Below are positions 24,985 to 33,886 of a stretch of DNA of 64,000 bases, one piece after another; the first letter of the stretch is position 1; every line of letters starts with the position of its first letter. Position numbers and translations under genes: made by a program. The notes beneath the pieces are model-generated. The model was not told the origin of the DNA and made no database searches. It saw only the letters and a program-made list of their open reading frames with translations. The stretch lies in NCBI RefSeq assembly GCF_024679095.1, contig NW_026110787.1:2501-66500 (forward strand). Direction: 5' to 3'. Origin of the DNA: Eriocheir sinensis (Eukaryota; Arthropoda; Malacostraca; Decapoda; Varunidae).

Positions 24985-25278
24985 GATACATACATTTATT
25001 GCTTCCAAATGAATTCCTTGATCCCCATAATCTATGGTTTGACAAAAAAATCAAGCGTCTACATGAAATATTAAGAAAGTTATGGTGAGAAACTGAATTT
25101 TCATAGCTGCAAAGCGGCCATCTTTGATTTTCGTCCATAAAAAAAATTACAATCATGCCAGCTTGGCATGCGGCTGATTTCTGATAAGTAGACCCTAATA
25201 CAACATAAAATGTAATAAACCATTGTAAATGTCTCAAATCCAGATTCACTAAAAAATGGCCATTTTTTCACCGGACAA
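24985..25278. repeat. Right terminal inverted repeat
   Basis: Inverted partner of 18631-18930; ends CACCGGACAA next to the TCT target repeat. Confidence 0.8.
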
Positions 25279-26975
25279 TCTGGACGATTCTCGGCATATT
25301 CCTCCTACTCATCCCCCCTCTGACTCCTTTATGCCTGTTATTAAGATTCTTAAGAATGATATTTTCTATGCCCTTTCGGGCCTCAGTCCTCAAAAGGCTT
25401 ATGAACCTGATGGAGTGCCTCCTATTGTCGTTAAAAACTGTGCTTCCGTGCTGATACCCTGCCTGGTCAAACTCTTTCGCCTCTGCCCGTCAACCTTTCC
25501 TTCCTGCTGGAAGTATGCCTTCATACAGCCTGTGCCTAAGAAGGGTGACCGTTCCAATCCCTCGAACTACCGTCCTATAGCTTTATTTTCTTGTCTATCT
25601 AAAGCTTTTGAATCAATCCTTAACCGGAAGATGCAAAAGCACCTTTCCACTTCTGACCTTCTATCTCATCGCCAGTATGGGTTCCGCTATGACCGTTCTA
25701 CTGGTGATCTCCTTGCCTTCCTAACTGCCTCTTGGTCATACTCTCTTAGCCGTTTCGGTGAAACCTTTGCTATTGCGCTGGACAAATCAAAAGCCTTTGA
25801 TAGGGTCTGGCACAAATCTTTGCTTTCCAAACTACCCTCCTTTTCTCTGTACCTTTATCTCAAGTTTCCTCTCTGACCGTTCTATTTATGCTGTGGTAGA
25901 CGGTCACTGTTCTTCCCCTAAACCTATTAATAGTGGTGTTCCGCAGGGTTCTGTCCTATCTCCCACTCTCTTTCTGTTGATCATTAGTGATCTTTCCAAA
26001 ACGAACTGTCCTATCCATTCTTACGCCGATGACTCAACTCTGCATTACTCAACTTCTTTTAATATAACACCCACCCAACAGAAACTAAACGATTCCAAAC
26101 TGCAGGCAGCAAAATGCTTAGCCTTAGACCTTACTATTATTTCCGATTGGGGCAAGAAGAGCCTGCTCAAAACGCCTCAACGCCTCAAAAACACAGTTTC
26201 TCCACCCATCCACTCGACACAATCTTCCAAACAACTATCCCCTATTCTTTGACAACACTCAGCTATCACCTTCTTCAACACTAAATATTCTCAGGCTATC
26301 CTTAACTCAAAATATCAACTGTAAACTTCATATCTCTTCTCTTACTAAATCAGCTTTCTCGAGGCTGGGCTTTCTATACCCGTCTCCGCCAGTTCTTCTC
26401 CCCCGCACAGCTGCTGTCCATTTACAGGGGCCTTGTCTGCCCTAGTATGGAGTACGCATATCACGTGTGGGGGGACTCCACTCACACAGCTCTCCTGGAT
26501 ATAGTGGAGTCTAATGGTCTTCGTCTCATCAGCTCTCCCTCCTCTTACTGATAGTCTTCTACTTCTTAAATTCTGCCGCCATGTTGCCTCTCTATCTTCT
26601 ATCGATATTTTCATGCTGACTGCTCTTCTGAACTTGCTAACTGTATGCTTCCCTCCTTCCTGCGGTCTCGCCACACACGACTTACTACTCAAGCTCATCC
26701 CTATACTGTCCAAATCCCTTACGCAGAAGTTAACCAGCATCTTCACTCTTTCATCCCTCACGCTGGTAAACGCTGGAACAATCTTCCTTCATTTGTATTT
26801 CCTCCTGCCTACGACTTGAACTCTTTCAAGAGGAGAGTATCAGGACACCTCTCCTCGCAAACTTGACCTTTCTTTCGACCACTCCTCTAACTCTTTTTAG
26901 GAGCAGTGATTAGCGTTTATTTTTTCATATATGTTTCCTTTTTTATGCCCTTGAACTGACTCCTTTGCTGTAAAA
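25279..26975 (+). mobile_element. Jockey-like LINE J1, 3' segment
   Basis: Continuation of 17365-18630. Reads tctggacgattctcggcatattcc, then RT frames (about 25282-25876, 25758-26252), an RT C-terminal part (26345-26866 in several frames), and the family 3' end (ggagcagtgattagcg ... poly-A at 26972). More decayed than J2 and J3. Confidence 0.85.
25282..25876 (+). pseudogene. LINE J1 RT N-terminal half
   Basis: Open through SNPSNYRPIALFSCLSKAFE, HRQYGFRYDRSTGDLL and KSKAFDRVWHKSL (motif A), then frameshifts; motifs B (INSGVPQGSVLSP) and C (SYADDSTLHYS) are in the overlapping frame 25758-26252. Confidence 0.78.
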
Positions 26976-27984
26976 AAAAAAGCAAAGTAAAGAGAGAAGA
27001 CAGGGGAGTAAAATGAAGGGAAGGAGGAGGATGAGGATGACAGTGATATGCCTGAAAGAAAATTAAAGGAAACAAACAGAAAAAAAAGTGCATCAAAGAG
27101 AAGGAGAGAACACGGAAGGACAGAACAGAGATAACTCAAAAGTATAAAGAAGTGGAAGTAGGAGGCGCGAAAGGAGAAATAATAGGAGGAAACACGAGGT
27201 GATGACGCAGGGAAGGGAGGAGGAATAAAGTTTGGAGGGAAGAAAACTGTTGGAAGGTGAGGAGGTGAAGGAGGAGGAGAGGAGGATACGAAAAACTAAG
27301 TGGTCGGAGGAGAACAGGAAAGAAGAAATTAATTGAAGTAAAAATATAAGCTAAAGTGAAGGAAGGAGGAGGAAGAGGAGGAAAGAAAGTAAAGATATAG
27401 TTAGGGGCACACGTTATAGCTGCGCGTGGTCTCGGTGCTCATCCCCGACTCATTGGCCGTTGTGTCTGTGGAAAGTAAGAAAACAGTCTGCCTTCCCCAG
27501 GCTTCCGCAGGCACCCATTTATCGACCAGCCCGAAGGGGAGGATGACCAGCTGGGTGGGCTGGGTGCCGATAGCCAGTCATGCTCTCACGGAGGAGACAA
27601 AGCGAGGAAGAGGAGGAAAAATAATAAAAAAAGTTGAAAATAATTGAGTATAACAGGAATTAATAAGGTAGATAAGTTATAAGCTTTCCTTTATTGGTGA
27701 AGTTCATATTAATCCAACGTTGTTTCAAAATAGTTGAGTTTAATTTTCAGCAATGCTATTTTTCTTATATAAATATAGTTTATTTTAAGTTGACGCTGCT
27801 TCGAATAATAATGTTTAATATCCTGCAAGCTTCATGTTACTTACCGTCGCTCTGTTTTCCTTGTATTAGTCAAGTTCATTTTAATTTAATTTCCCGAATA
27901 GTTAACATTGATTTCGTCCGCGCCCCGTCTTGGGCACCCATTCTTCTACGGTTCCCCTGCCATACCTTCAACGTCCTTAAGTGC
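26976..27984. other. Purine-rich then AT-rich DNA, no gene recognised
   Basis: 26980-27400 is gaaggaggag-type; 27420-27600 is a moderately GC-rich patch without a supported frame; 27650-27900 is AT-rich. Confidence 0.5.
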
Positions 27985-28225
27985 ATGATTTTGCATTCGC
28001 CAAAACTGGAGGACATCTGATACTTTTCAAATCACTGGCTAAATATGATTAAGGTCCTTTTCGATAATTTCGCAATCGGCCGTGGTGAGGACCCTTCCAC
28101 TCAATTTGGTACCATCTGCAAAGTTTGATGAGGAGGATTTCAGTCCTGCGTCTAAACCGTTGATGTATATGGCAAAAAGATGAGTCACAACATTGACCCG
28201 TAAGGTACTCCACAATTGTGTGGTA
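27985..28225 (-). mobile_element. CR1-like LINE RT fragment
   Basis: On minus it reads GVPYGSML-like then KFADGTKL and TADCEIIEKDL blocks, the motif B-C region of CR1-type RTs (compare 51060-51220), heavily decayed. Confidence 0.6.
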
Positions 28226-28282
28226 GTGACACAGTTATATACATTGGGAGTGCGTCATTTCTGTGCTGCTGCCACTATTAAT

Positions 28283-28355
28283 ACTACTAACACTGCTGCT
28301 CCTGCTGCTACTACTACTACTACTATTACTATTACTACTACTACTACTACTACTG

Positions 28356-28386
<31 letters not shown>
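28283..28386. repeat. (ACT)n microsatellite
   Basis: Imperfect act/att triplets. Confidence 0.9.
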
Positions 28387-28399
28387 AGTAGTAACAAAT

Positions 28400-28775
28400 G
28401 TACGGAAGTGGGGGTTGCCCCTCCGCGGGGGGGACTGGAAGTGGGGGTTGGGGGGGTCAGCGGGGGGGTTACGGAAGAGGGGGTATCTAGACCCCCCCCC
28501 TACCCACATCTATTTTACCTTTTCACCCCCCCCCACTCCTACCCCTACCCCCACCCCTTACCCCCCCCCAAAAAAAAAATCACTATTTCACATGCCCAAC
28601 CCCCCCCCCACCCACACACTCGGGCTAGCGTACGGAAGCAGGGGGTGACGGATCAGGGGTAGGTCGGTCAGCAGGGAGGTGACGGAAGAAAGGGTGGTCA
28701 GCAGGGGGGGGCAGGAGTGGGGTAGGACGGTCAGAGGGCCGTCAGCGGGGTGGTGACGGAAGTGGGGGTATACAC
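28400..28775. repeat. G-rich imperfect repeats
   Basis: Repeated gacggaagtgggggt and ggtcagcaggg words with C-rich blocks between; could contain or border the lost Polinton end. Confidence 0.5.
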
Positions 28776-28794
28776 AAAGTGAGGGTAATTGCTA

Positions 28795-28824
28795 TTGTTG
28801 TTGTTGTTGTTGTTGTTCTTGTTG

Positions 28825-28866
<42 letters not shown>
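28795..28866. repeat. (TTG)n and (CA)n microsatellites
   Basis: ttg units 28795-28823 and ca units 28829-28866, immediately left of the Polinton promoter. Confidence 0.92.
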
Positions 28867-28869
<3 letters not shown>

Positions 28870-28876
28870 TCTGTGC

Positions 28877-28884
28877 TATATAAG
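28877..28884 (+). promoter_or_regulatory. TATA box of the Polinton ATPase
   Basis: TATATAAG 50 bp upstream of the ATPase ATG (28927). Confidence 0.55.
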
Positions 28885-28926
28885 CATCATACTTTAATAA
28901 TTACCATCATTAATAGAGTTTCCGCT

Positions 28927-29577
28927 ATGACTGAGACATATTCAGAGAACCTTCTCGATATTTTCCAATATCCTGCGCGCATAATAGTTGCAGGATATAG
29001 CAACTCTGGAAAATCGGAACTTGTACAGCAGCTTATTCTGAAGTATCATGAAAAGTTAAAAAAAAATGTCATATGTGGCTTAACGTCTCATCCTCTTCAA
29101 AGAAATAAAAAAATAGGACCTAAAGTTATAGTGTCGTCTGAAATAATTGATCCGATTGCCAACGAGGATACGTTTGATCAGAGAGGGACATTGTATGTAC
29201 TTGACGATATTTTCATTGATGCTGTAAGGAACAAAATTGTGGTTGATGCTTTTACTCGCGGACGGCACAACAATATTTCATGCATATTTATCACTCAAAA
29301 TCTATATATGGGTGGAAAGCATGCAAGGAATATTAGCCTGAACTGTTCTCATTTCCTCTTGTTAAGACAGCGCGATTTATCTCAAATTCACACTCTGGGC
29401 AGACAAATATTCGGGAAAGAGAAGGCAAACCAGTTTGTAGATATATATAAATATGCTGTATATTCACGTCCTTATGGATATCTTCTTGTTGATTTGGGTA
29501 TAAATACTCCTGAGTCCCTACAGTTTCGCTCAAACATTGTTGGAGAACCCCCAGGTGAACGCGTATTCCAATGGTGA
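28927..29577 (+). CDS. Polinton packaging ATPase (A32/FtsK-HerA type)
   Basis: 216 codons, intact. Walker A GYSNSGKS at residues 23-30; Walker B LYVLDDIF with the acidic pair at 93-94; then TRGRHNNIS and an FITQN sensor-like block near 121-125. In this family the enzyme pumps viral DNA into capsids. The ATG at 28927 follows a TATA box by 50 bp; upstream in-frame codons are only the (CA)n repeat, so I reject a longer start. Its stop (29575-29577) overlaps the integrase ATG at 29571 by 7 nt. Confidence 0.92.
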   Translation: MTETYSENLLDIFQYPARIIVAGYSNSGKSELVQQLILKYHEKLKKNVICGLTSHPLQRNKKIGPKVIVSSEIIDPIANEDTFDQRGTLYVLDDIFIDAVRNKIVVDAFTRGRHNNISCIFITQNLYMGGKHARNISLNCSHFLLLRQRDLSQIHTLGRQIFGKEKANQFVDIYKYAVYSRPYGYLLVDLGINTPESLQFRSNIVGEPPGERVFQW

Positions 29578-30691
29578 ACTCCAGGAAGAAGGAACTCTTA
29601 CACACACTATACTCCCAACATAACGAACCCTATGGTTTAAGCTCTCAGGCGAAATTATGGAAGAAAGCAAAAAGTATAAATCCGGCAATAACACGTGATG
29701 ACGTATTTAACTTTTTGAGAAGCAATAAAACATATACATTGCATAAGCTACAGACTAAAAAATTTCCCCGGCAAAAGATAATAGCCTCAAAACCCAAAGT
29801 AATCATGGCTGCCGATTTAGCAGACGTGAGACATATAAGAAAGGAAAATAATAAATAGGCTACTTGTTAGTATGCATAGACGTGTTTTCTAGGTATATGC
29901 AAGTTGTCCCGTGTCGGAATAAAGACGCAAATACTATGCTCGTGGCCTTTAAACAAGTGGTGGAAAATAAAGATTCTGAAGGCTTACGAAGATTAAACAC
30001 CGACTTGGGCACAGAATTCTGGAATCGAAAATTAAGAAACTATTTATGTTCCCGGGGCATTAAGCTATACAGTGTGTACTCAAGTGAGATCAAAGCAGCC
30101 TTGGCAGAGCGGGCCATTCGTACACTTAAAGCACGCATCTACAAGTTCATCACGTCTCAAAATTCTTCAAGATATATTGATCAGCTGCAAAACATGGTCA
30201 GTGCCTACAACCGCTCGCCCCATTCTGGACTGAAGAACAAACAAACTCCCATTGATATTCATAACTTAAAAGACCCATCTGCAATCAAACGGCAATTCCA
30301 CGCAATGTATAAAAACCCGAAGCAACCAGCGTCTTCCATCAGTTTTCGACTGGCAGTTGGGGAAATAGTTCGCCTTGTTGGAAGTGCTCGTTCCTCTGTA
30401 TTCCATAAAGGATACACGCAGCAAAATACTCACGAGCTCTTTCGCATAAAATCAATTAAACACAAGAATCGCCCAAGAACTTATCTCTTAGAAGATTTGT
30501 CTGGAGAACCAATACAGGGGATATTCTACGCGCCAGAGCTCGTCTTAAGCGCTCTGCCTGAGACATACGATATTAAAATACTGCGTTCAAGAAAAAATAA
30601 AGGAAAAAAGCAGTATTTTGTATCGTGGTTGGGATACCCTACTTCATTCAACAGCTGGATTGACGCTAATGATATTGTAGAAAATGCGTAA
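29571..30691 (+). pseudogene. Polinton integrase (rve family) with C-terminal chromodomain, one frameshift
   Basis: Two frames joined by one indel at about 29854-29862. The upstream part (29571-29858) has the N-terminal helical region and ends with the first catalytic Asp (AADLADV). The downstream part (29864-30691) opens with LVCIDVFSRYMQ, has the second Asp in NTDLGTEF and the catalytic Glu in ALAERAIRTLK, then the SH3-like RLAVGEIVRLV region and a C-terminal chromodomain (KKQYFVSWLGYPTSFNSWID). In Polintons this enzyme inserts the element. The frameshift separates the first active-site residue from the other two, so this copy cannot make a working enzyme. The 3' end overlaps the next ORF by 8 nt. 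Confidence 0.92.
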
Positions 30692-31022
30692 AAAGACATC
30701 ACTCCTCAGTGCACACAAAAACTTTGTCTTACTTTTGAAGAAATTAAAAGTAAAAGATAGAAACCGTGCTATTAAGCAAGCAGCTCGAGAACAATTGAAC
30801 TGTATATCTGAAATATTTTCCAATTTGTTAAAGAAGCACCTCACCCTCAATAGCAAAGTTATCAAGAAATTACGTAACTATCGGGAAGACATACGTGCCA
30901 TAGCTAGAAAGAAAACTCCTCTCCATAAGAAAAGACTTATATTGACATCGAGACGGGGCGGTAATATATTAGCTGCTATATTACCTATTGCCGCTTCCTT
31001 GATCGGAAAATTATTTGGATAA
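30684..31022 (+). CDS. Small basic virion-core-like protein (pX-like)
   Basis: 112 codons, intact. Strongly basic (KKLKVKDRNRAIKQ, KKLRNYREDIRAIARKK) with a predicted helical body and a Gly/Ala/Ile-rich C-terminal hydrophobic stretch after RRGGN. In position and composition it matches the small basic protein next to the integrase in arthropod Polintons and adintoviruses, compared in the literature with adenovirus core protein X; it may bind DNA in the virion. The stop shares a base with the next ATG (TAATG at 31020). Confidence 0.6.
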   Translation: MRKKTSLLSAHKNFVLLLKKLKVKDRNRAIKQAAREQLNCISEIFSNLLKKHLTLNSKVIKKLRNYREDIRAIARKKTPLHKKRLILTSRRGGNILAAILPIAASLIGKLFG

Positions 31023-31726
31023 TGCGCACGTATTATCTTGTTCCTGAGTCTACCGCTGAGCGTGTTTTAACGGGTATTAAGCCTAAATGCGCCAACTCCA
31101 CGAGTCCGGGGGTCAACGGCCAATCGTGTTTCAACCCGCAGTCGACCCATCCCGATCATATGCCGGTCTCTGAACATGTGCCAGCAAGCAGCAGCGGTCC
31201 TGTCGTGTCGTTCCATGGTGCAAGACCAAGCACTCCTACAAGATTGAACCCGTCGTATCGCTCTGTAAGAAAGAAAAGTTACAAAAAAAAGAAAATATCG
31301 CGGTCTGGTGTATACAAAACCACAAAACTACCACCCGTGGAACTTAGAGTCACAGGGATTAGGGAGAACAAGATATCCTCCAATCCTGAAATAAGTAATT
31401 TAATACCTCTGTATGTTAAAAGTATCGACGTGCCATACGTCAATATGATGCTAGAACGAATAAAAGACAATCCCATCGTAAAATGGGATATCCGAGGCAA
31501 CCTATTGTCTTCTGTTCGATCCTCCAATATCCTGTACATGTTGAATTTACTCTCTAATGCAAGTCAAAAACCAACGATTGCTGACATTGCTGATATAAAA
31601 CACATCATTGACGCCACGGGTGTATTATCTAGCGAAATAAAAAATACGCGCGTGCGGCAAAAGCTTCAGGGATCTGGTTTCACCAAACAACCATCGTTGG
31701 CAACTTACAGATGGGACCCATATTAA
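31022..31726 (+). CDS. Polinton protein of unknown function
   Basis: 234 codons, intact. N-terminal MRTYYLVPESTAERVL, then a low-complexity Ser/Pro/His linker (about 25-80), a basic patch (KKSYKKKKISR) and a folded C-terminal half ending YRWDPY. The start overlaps the preceding stop. A gene of this layout (short YxLVP-like N-terminus, disordered middle, helical C-terminus ending in a W-x-P-Y motif) is common at this place in arthropod Polintons, so it is probably a virion or assembly protein; I do not assign a function. Confidence 0.6.
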   Translation: MRTYYLVPESTAERVLTGIKPKCANSTSPGVNGQSCFNPQSTHPDHMPVSEHVPASSSGPVVSFHGARPSTPTRLNPSYRSVRKKSYKKKKISRSGVYKTTKLPPVELRVTGIRENKISSNPEISNLIPLYVKSIDVPYVNMMLERIKDNPIVKWDIRGNLLSSVRSSNILYMLNLLSNASQKPTIADIADIKHIIDATGVLSSEIKNTRVRQKLQGSGFTKQPSLATYRWDPY

Positions 31727-31762
31727 ATCCGCTTTTCCAATGTGCTAGTGTAGTCCTACATT

Positions 31763-32767
31763 ATGATTCAAGAAAGAAACAGAATCATGGACGATGTAGA
31801 TACTGAACCGCGTTGGACGCGCGACTTATACAGAGGGGGCGGCGACGTCATGGAGAGAGAAATGCCGGAGGCGAGGACGAACACGCTCGGACACGGTGGT
31901 GCCCCGAGCGGGCTTATAAGAGAGAGCAGATGGGACGATGGTTCGCTACTCGTCCCTCGCCATCAGCTGAAGCGGTACTATTCATCACTCACCAGTATAC
32001 CAGAGGACACCATGTCGGACGACTACGTGTTCAACTACAAAGACGGTTCTCCTGGCGATGACATCTACCGCAACAACAAGACCATCATCGTTTCTTCCCT
32101 CAACTGCAGTTCCTGCTACGAAAAGAGGGGGTTTACTGGACGCCTACATGGATTATACCCGCACAGTAATCTTTACCGCGAAAGAAGCCCGATCTATCAA
32201 CTGAACAGGTGTCGCTGGGAAGATCGTGGTATTCCCGGTAGTCTGCGTATTCGCTATCCTCCGAGTGAAAATCTTCCTTATGTGGCGTGTATCCTAACCC
32301 AATATGCTCCTGGCCGCGAACTGGAAAATAACCCTATAAAACAAGGATATCTTCAGACGTCAAGAGATCAAAATTTCATTCGTGGGGTAAAGGAAGACAG
32401 TTATGATAACCGCCTCCGCTGGTTTAAAGAGTCCATCACAAAACTGGTAGAATGGGTGATTAAAAGCAACATTACAAGTGTCGTCTTCCCCTACAATATT
32501 GCAAGCGCTGGAATTCTTTACGTGTTGTGGAAAGCTGACTACCAACCGCATCTCCAAGAGGCTGCGGCTGAACTCCAACTGCATAATATATTGTGCGTCA
32601 TCCTGGACAGATGGTGGACCTGCGATGAGCCTGAAACAAAATCAACTCTATCTGTGTCTCCCGAGCGAAACAGGAAGAGGAAACTGGTGGATACAGAGGA
32701 CGATGCTGTGGCTGACGAATGGAAAAGAAAACGGGACGGTGCTGTAGTCGACACGGGTCCTGAATAA
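31763..32767 (+). CDS. Macro-domain (ADP-ribose-binding fold) protein
   Basis: Up to 334 codons. The downstream ATG at 32012, preceded by TTATAAG at 31914, gives a 251-residue product and may be the real start. From about 32045 the blocks follow the macro-domain order: NKTIIVSSLNCSSCYEKRGFTG (loop 1 region), LYPHSNLYRER, GSLRIR, VACILTQYAPG, DNRLRWFKESITKL, then TSVVFPYNIASAG and a final strand NILCVIL. In relatives the loop after FPY is glycine-rich; here it is IASAGI, so ADP-ribose hydrolase activity may be lost. The C-terminus is acidic and basic (residues 290-334) with KRKR-type motifs, perhaps nuclear. Such a gene is not among the core Polinton set. AATAAA follows at 32825. Confidence 0.65.
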   Translation: MIQERNRIMDDVDTEPRWTRDLYRGGGDVMEREMPEARTNTLGHGGAPSGLIRESRWDDGSLLVPRHQLKRYYSSLTSIPEDTMSDDYVFNYKDGSPGDDIYRNNKTIIVSSLNCSSCYEKRGFTGRLHGLYPHSNLYRERSPIYQLNRCRWEDRGIPGSLRIRYPPSENLPYVACILTQYAPGRELENNPIKQGYLQTSRDQNFIRGVKEDSYDNRLRWFKESITKLVEWVIKSNITSVVFPYNIASAGILYVLWKADYQPHLQEAAAELQLHNILCVILDRWWTCDEPETKSTLSVSPERNRKRKLVDTEDDAVADEWKRKRDGAVVDTGPE

Positions 32768-32824
32768 CTATAGCTCCAGACAATTTCCCAATAATTATGT
32801 ACATCACTAAATGTAAAATATGTC

Positions 32825-32830
32825 AATAAA
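32825..32830 (+). terminator. Polyadenylation signal AATAAA after the macro gene
   Basis: Canonical hexamer 58 bp after the macro-gene stop, before the next promoter. Confidence 0.5.
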
Positions 32831-32898
32831 TAACAATGTAATGATGTTTAGTATGATTTACCTTCAATATGTAATTGGCATCTCGTCATGTCTACCTC

Positions 32899-32906
32899 TA
32901 TATAAT
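32899..32906 (+). promoter_or_regulatory. TATA box of the penton gene
   Basis: TATATAAT 50 bp upstream of the penton ATG, the same spacing as for the ATPase. Confidence 0.5.
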
Positions 32907-32948
32907 GAAATAATTATAATATTTTTGCTAGTGTCTTGCTTGCTCTAA

Positions 32949-33815
32949 ATGGAGTCACATCATATATATGTTACCAGCATTGCGGATGGGGAAATTTACC
33001 CCAATTCCAGCACTAGCTTTACTAATAATATACAAACTCTAACATTAGACAAGGACGTGGAATATGAAGTCGGTCTACTGAACGTGTTGCTTCCCCGTCG
33101 GTATTACATTGTTAAACCGGGTGAACCAGAGTGTAGTATACATCTTGAATGTGGTATAAGACCAACGCCAGATTCAGAAGCTATTGAAAGACGCACACTG
33201 TCAGAGGCTATTAATGCTAATATCTTGTATAATGACACTGGGTATTTGCTGATGTGTGTTAACGGTATAATAACGACATTGATAAAGGAGATGGTCGATG
33301 GATACAACTACCATTTACTAGCGTATTCTAGAGAGGTTCTTGCATTTAGCTCAACAAATGATCATTTAACTTTGTTCTGCTACAATGGTTATCATCCACA
33401 AGTTGTATTTATTAAGGTTTCCTTTGATACGCGACTGGCCCAGGTTCTCGGTTTTGTCCCCAACTTAGGTTATGCTGTGTTTTCTTCCTTGGGTACACAT
33501 GAAGAACAACAAAACCCCGTTTTTGTTCCGCTACATGGTCATGCCCCTCTGTTGAGAAATGGTGACGTACAGTGTGTTCTCATTTACACTGACCTTGTCA
33601 ATCCCTCTAGGTATGCAGGGAAAAATGTAAATATTCTTGATGCCTTTTCGCTCTCCGGAGGTCTAACAAAAGGCGTGCATCCAACTGTATATAAGTCCCT
33701 TAAATCCAAAGTAATTGATTCGATTTCTATTAAACTCACAGATCAAAAAGGTCGTCCTATGCATTTCGAAGAAGGATACCCTGTTACATGTTTACTTCAT
33801 ATCCGATCGCGTTGA
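32949..33815 (+). CDS. Polinton minor capsid (penton-like, single jelly-roll) protein
   Basis: 288 codons, intact. N-terminal SNSSTSFTNNIQTLTLDKDVEYEVGLLNVLLPR-type start (residues about 17-50: a YPNSST..F.N block then VEYEVGLLNV), a middle region, then LIYTDLVNPSRYAGKNV and a C-terminal VIDSISIKLTDQKGRP...F region, the conserved order in Polinton and adintovirus penton proteins. It would form the fivefold vertices of the capsid. Own TATA box and a 180 bp upstream gap suggest a separate, perhaps late, transcript covering the capsid cluster. Confidence 0.88.
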   Translation: MESHHIYVTSIADGEIYPNSSTSFTNNIQTLTLDKDVEYEVGLLNVLLPRRYYIVKPGEPECSIHLECGIRPTPDSEAIERRTLSEAINANILYNDTGYLLMCVNGIITTLIKEMVDGYNYHLLAYSREVLAFSSTNDHLTLFCYNGYHPQVVFIKVSFDTRLAQVLGFVPNLGYAVFSSLGTHEEQQNPVFVPLHGHAPLLRNGDVQCVLIYTDLVNPSRYAGKNVNILDAFSLSGGLTKGVHPTVYKSLKSKVIDSISIKLTDQKGRPMHFEEGYPVTCLLHIRSR

Positions 33816-33886
33816 ATCTTTGAGTACATTTTGCTGTATTAATAGGAATGTTGTCCATTTGAAAAGACAGTATCCTTGCCGCCACC

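Larger units (their letters stand above)
18631..25278 (-). mobile_element. Terminal-inverted-repeat element encoding a FEN/PIN-like plus CXC protein
   Basis: Inserted in LINE J1 with a 3 bp TCT repeat at each side (18628-18630, 25279-25281); uninterrupted relatives carry cactctggacg. The ends are inverted repeats (18631 reads TAGTCTGGTGGAA; the right end in reverse complement reads TTGTCCGGTGAAA) that continue, imperfectly, for about 300 bp. One minus-strand gene fills the interior (24838 down to 19086), split by LINE J2 at about 19860-23090. Without J2 the element is about 3.4 kb. I do not recognise it as a named transposon superfamily. Confidence 0.75.

Noticed and set aside
27426..27647. 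73-codon plus-strand frame in a GC-richer patch
   Set aside because: No motif, no splice signals, no conservation evidence visible.
28400..28775. G-rich repeats as the Polinton left terminal inverted repeat
   Set aside because: No inverted partner exists at the right side, which is truncated by a LINE; cannot be supported from this window.
29571..30691. LTR retrotransposon integrase
   Set aside because: No gag, protease-RT-RNase H or LTRs nearby; the gene sits between Polinton ATPase and core genes.
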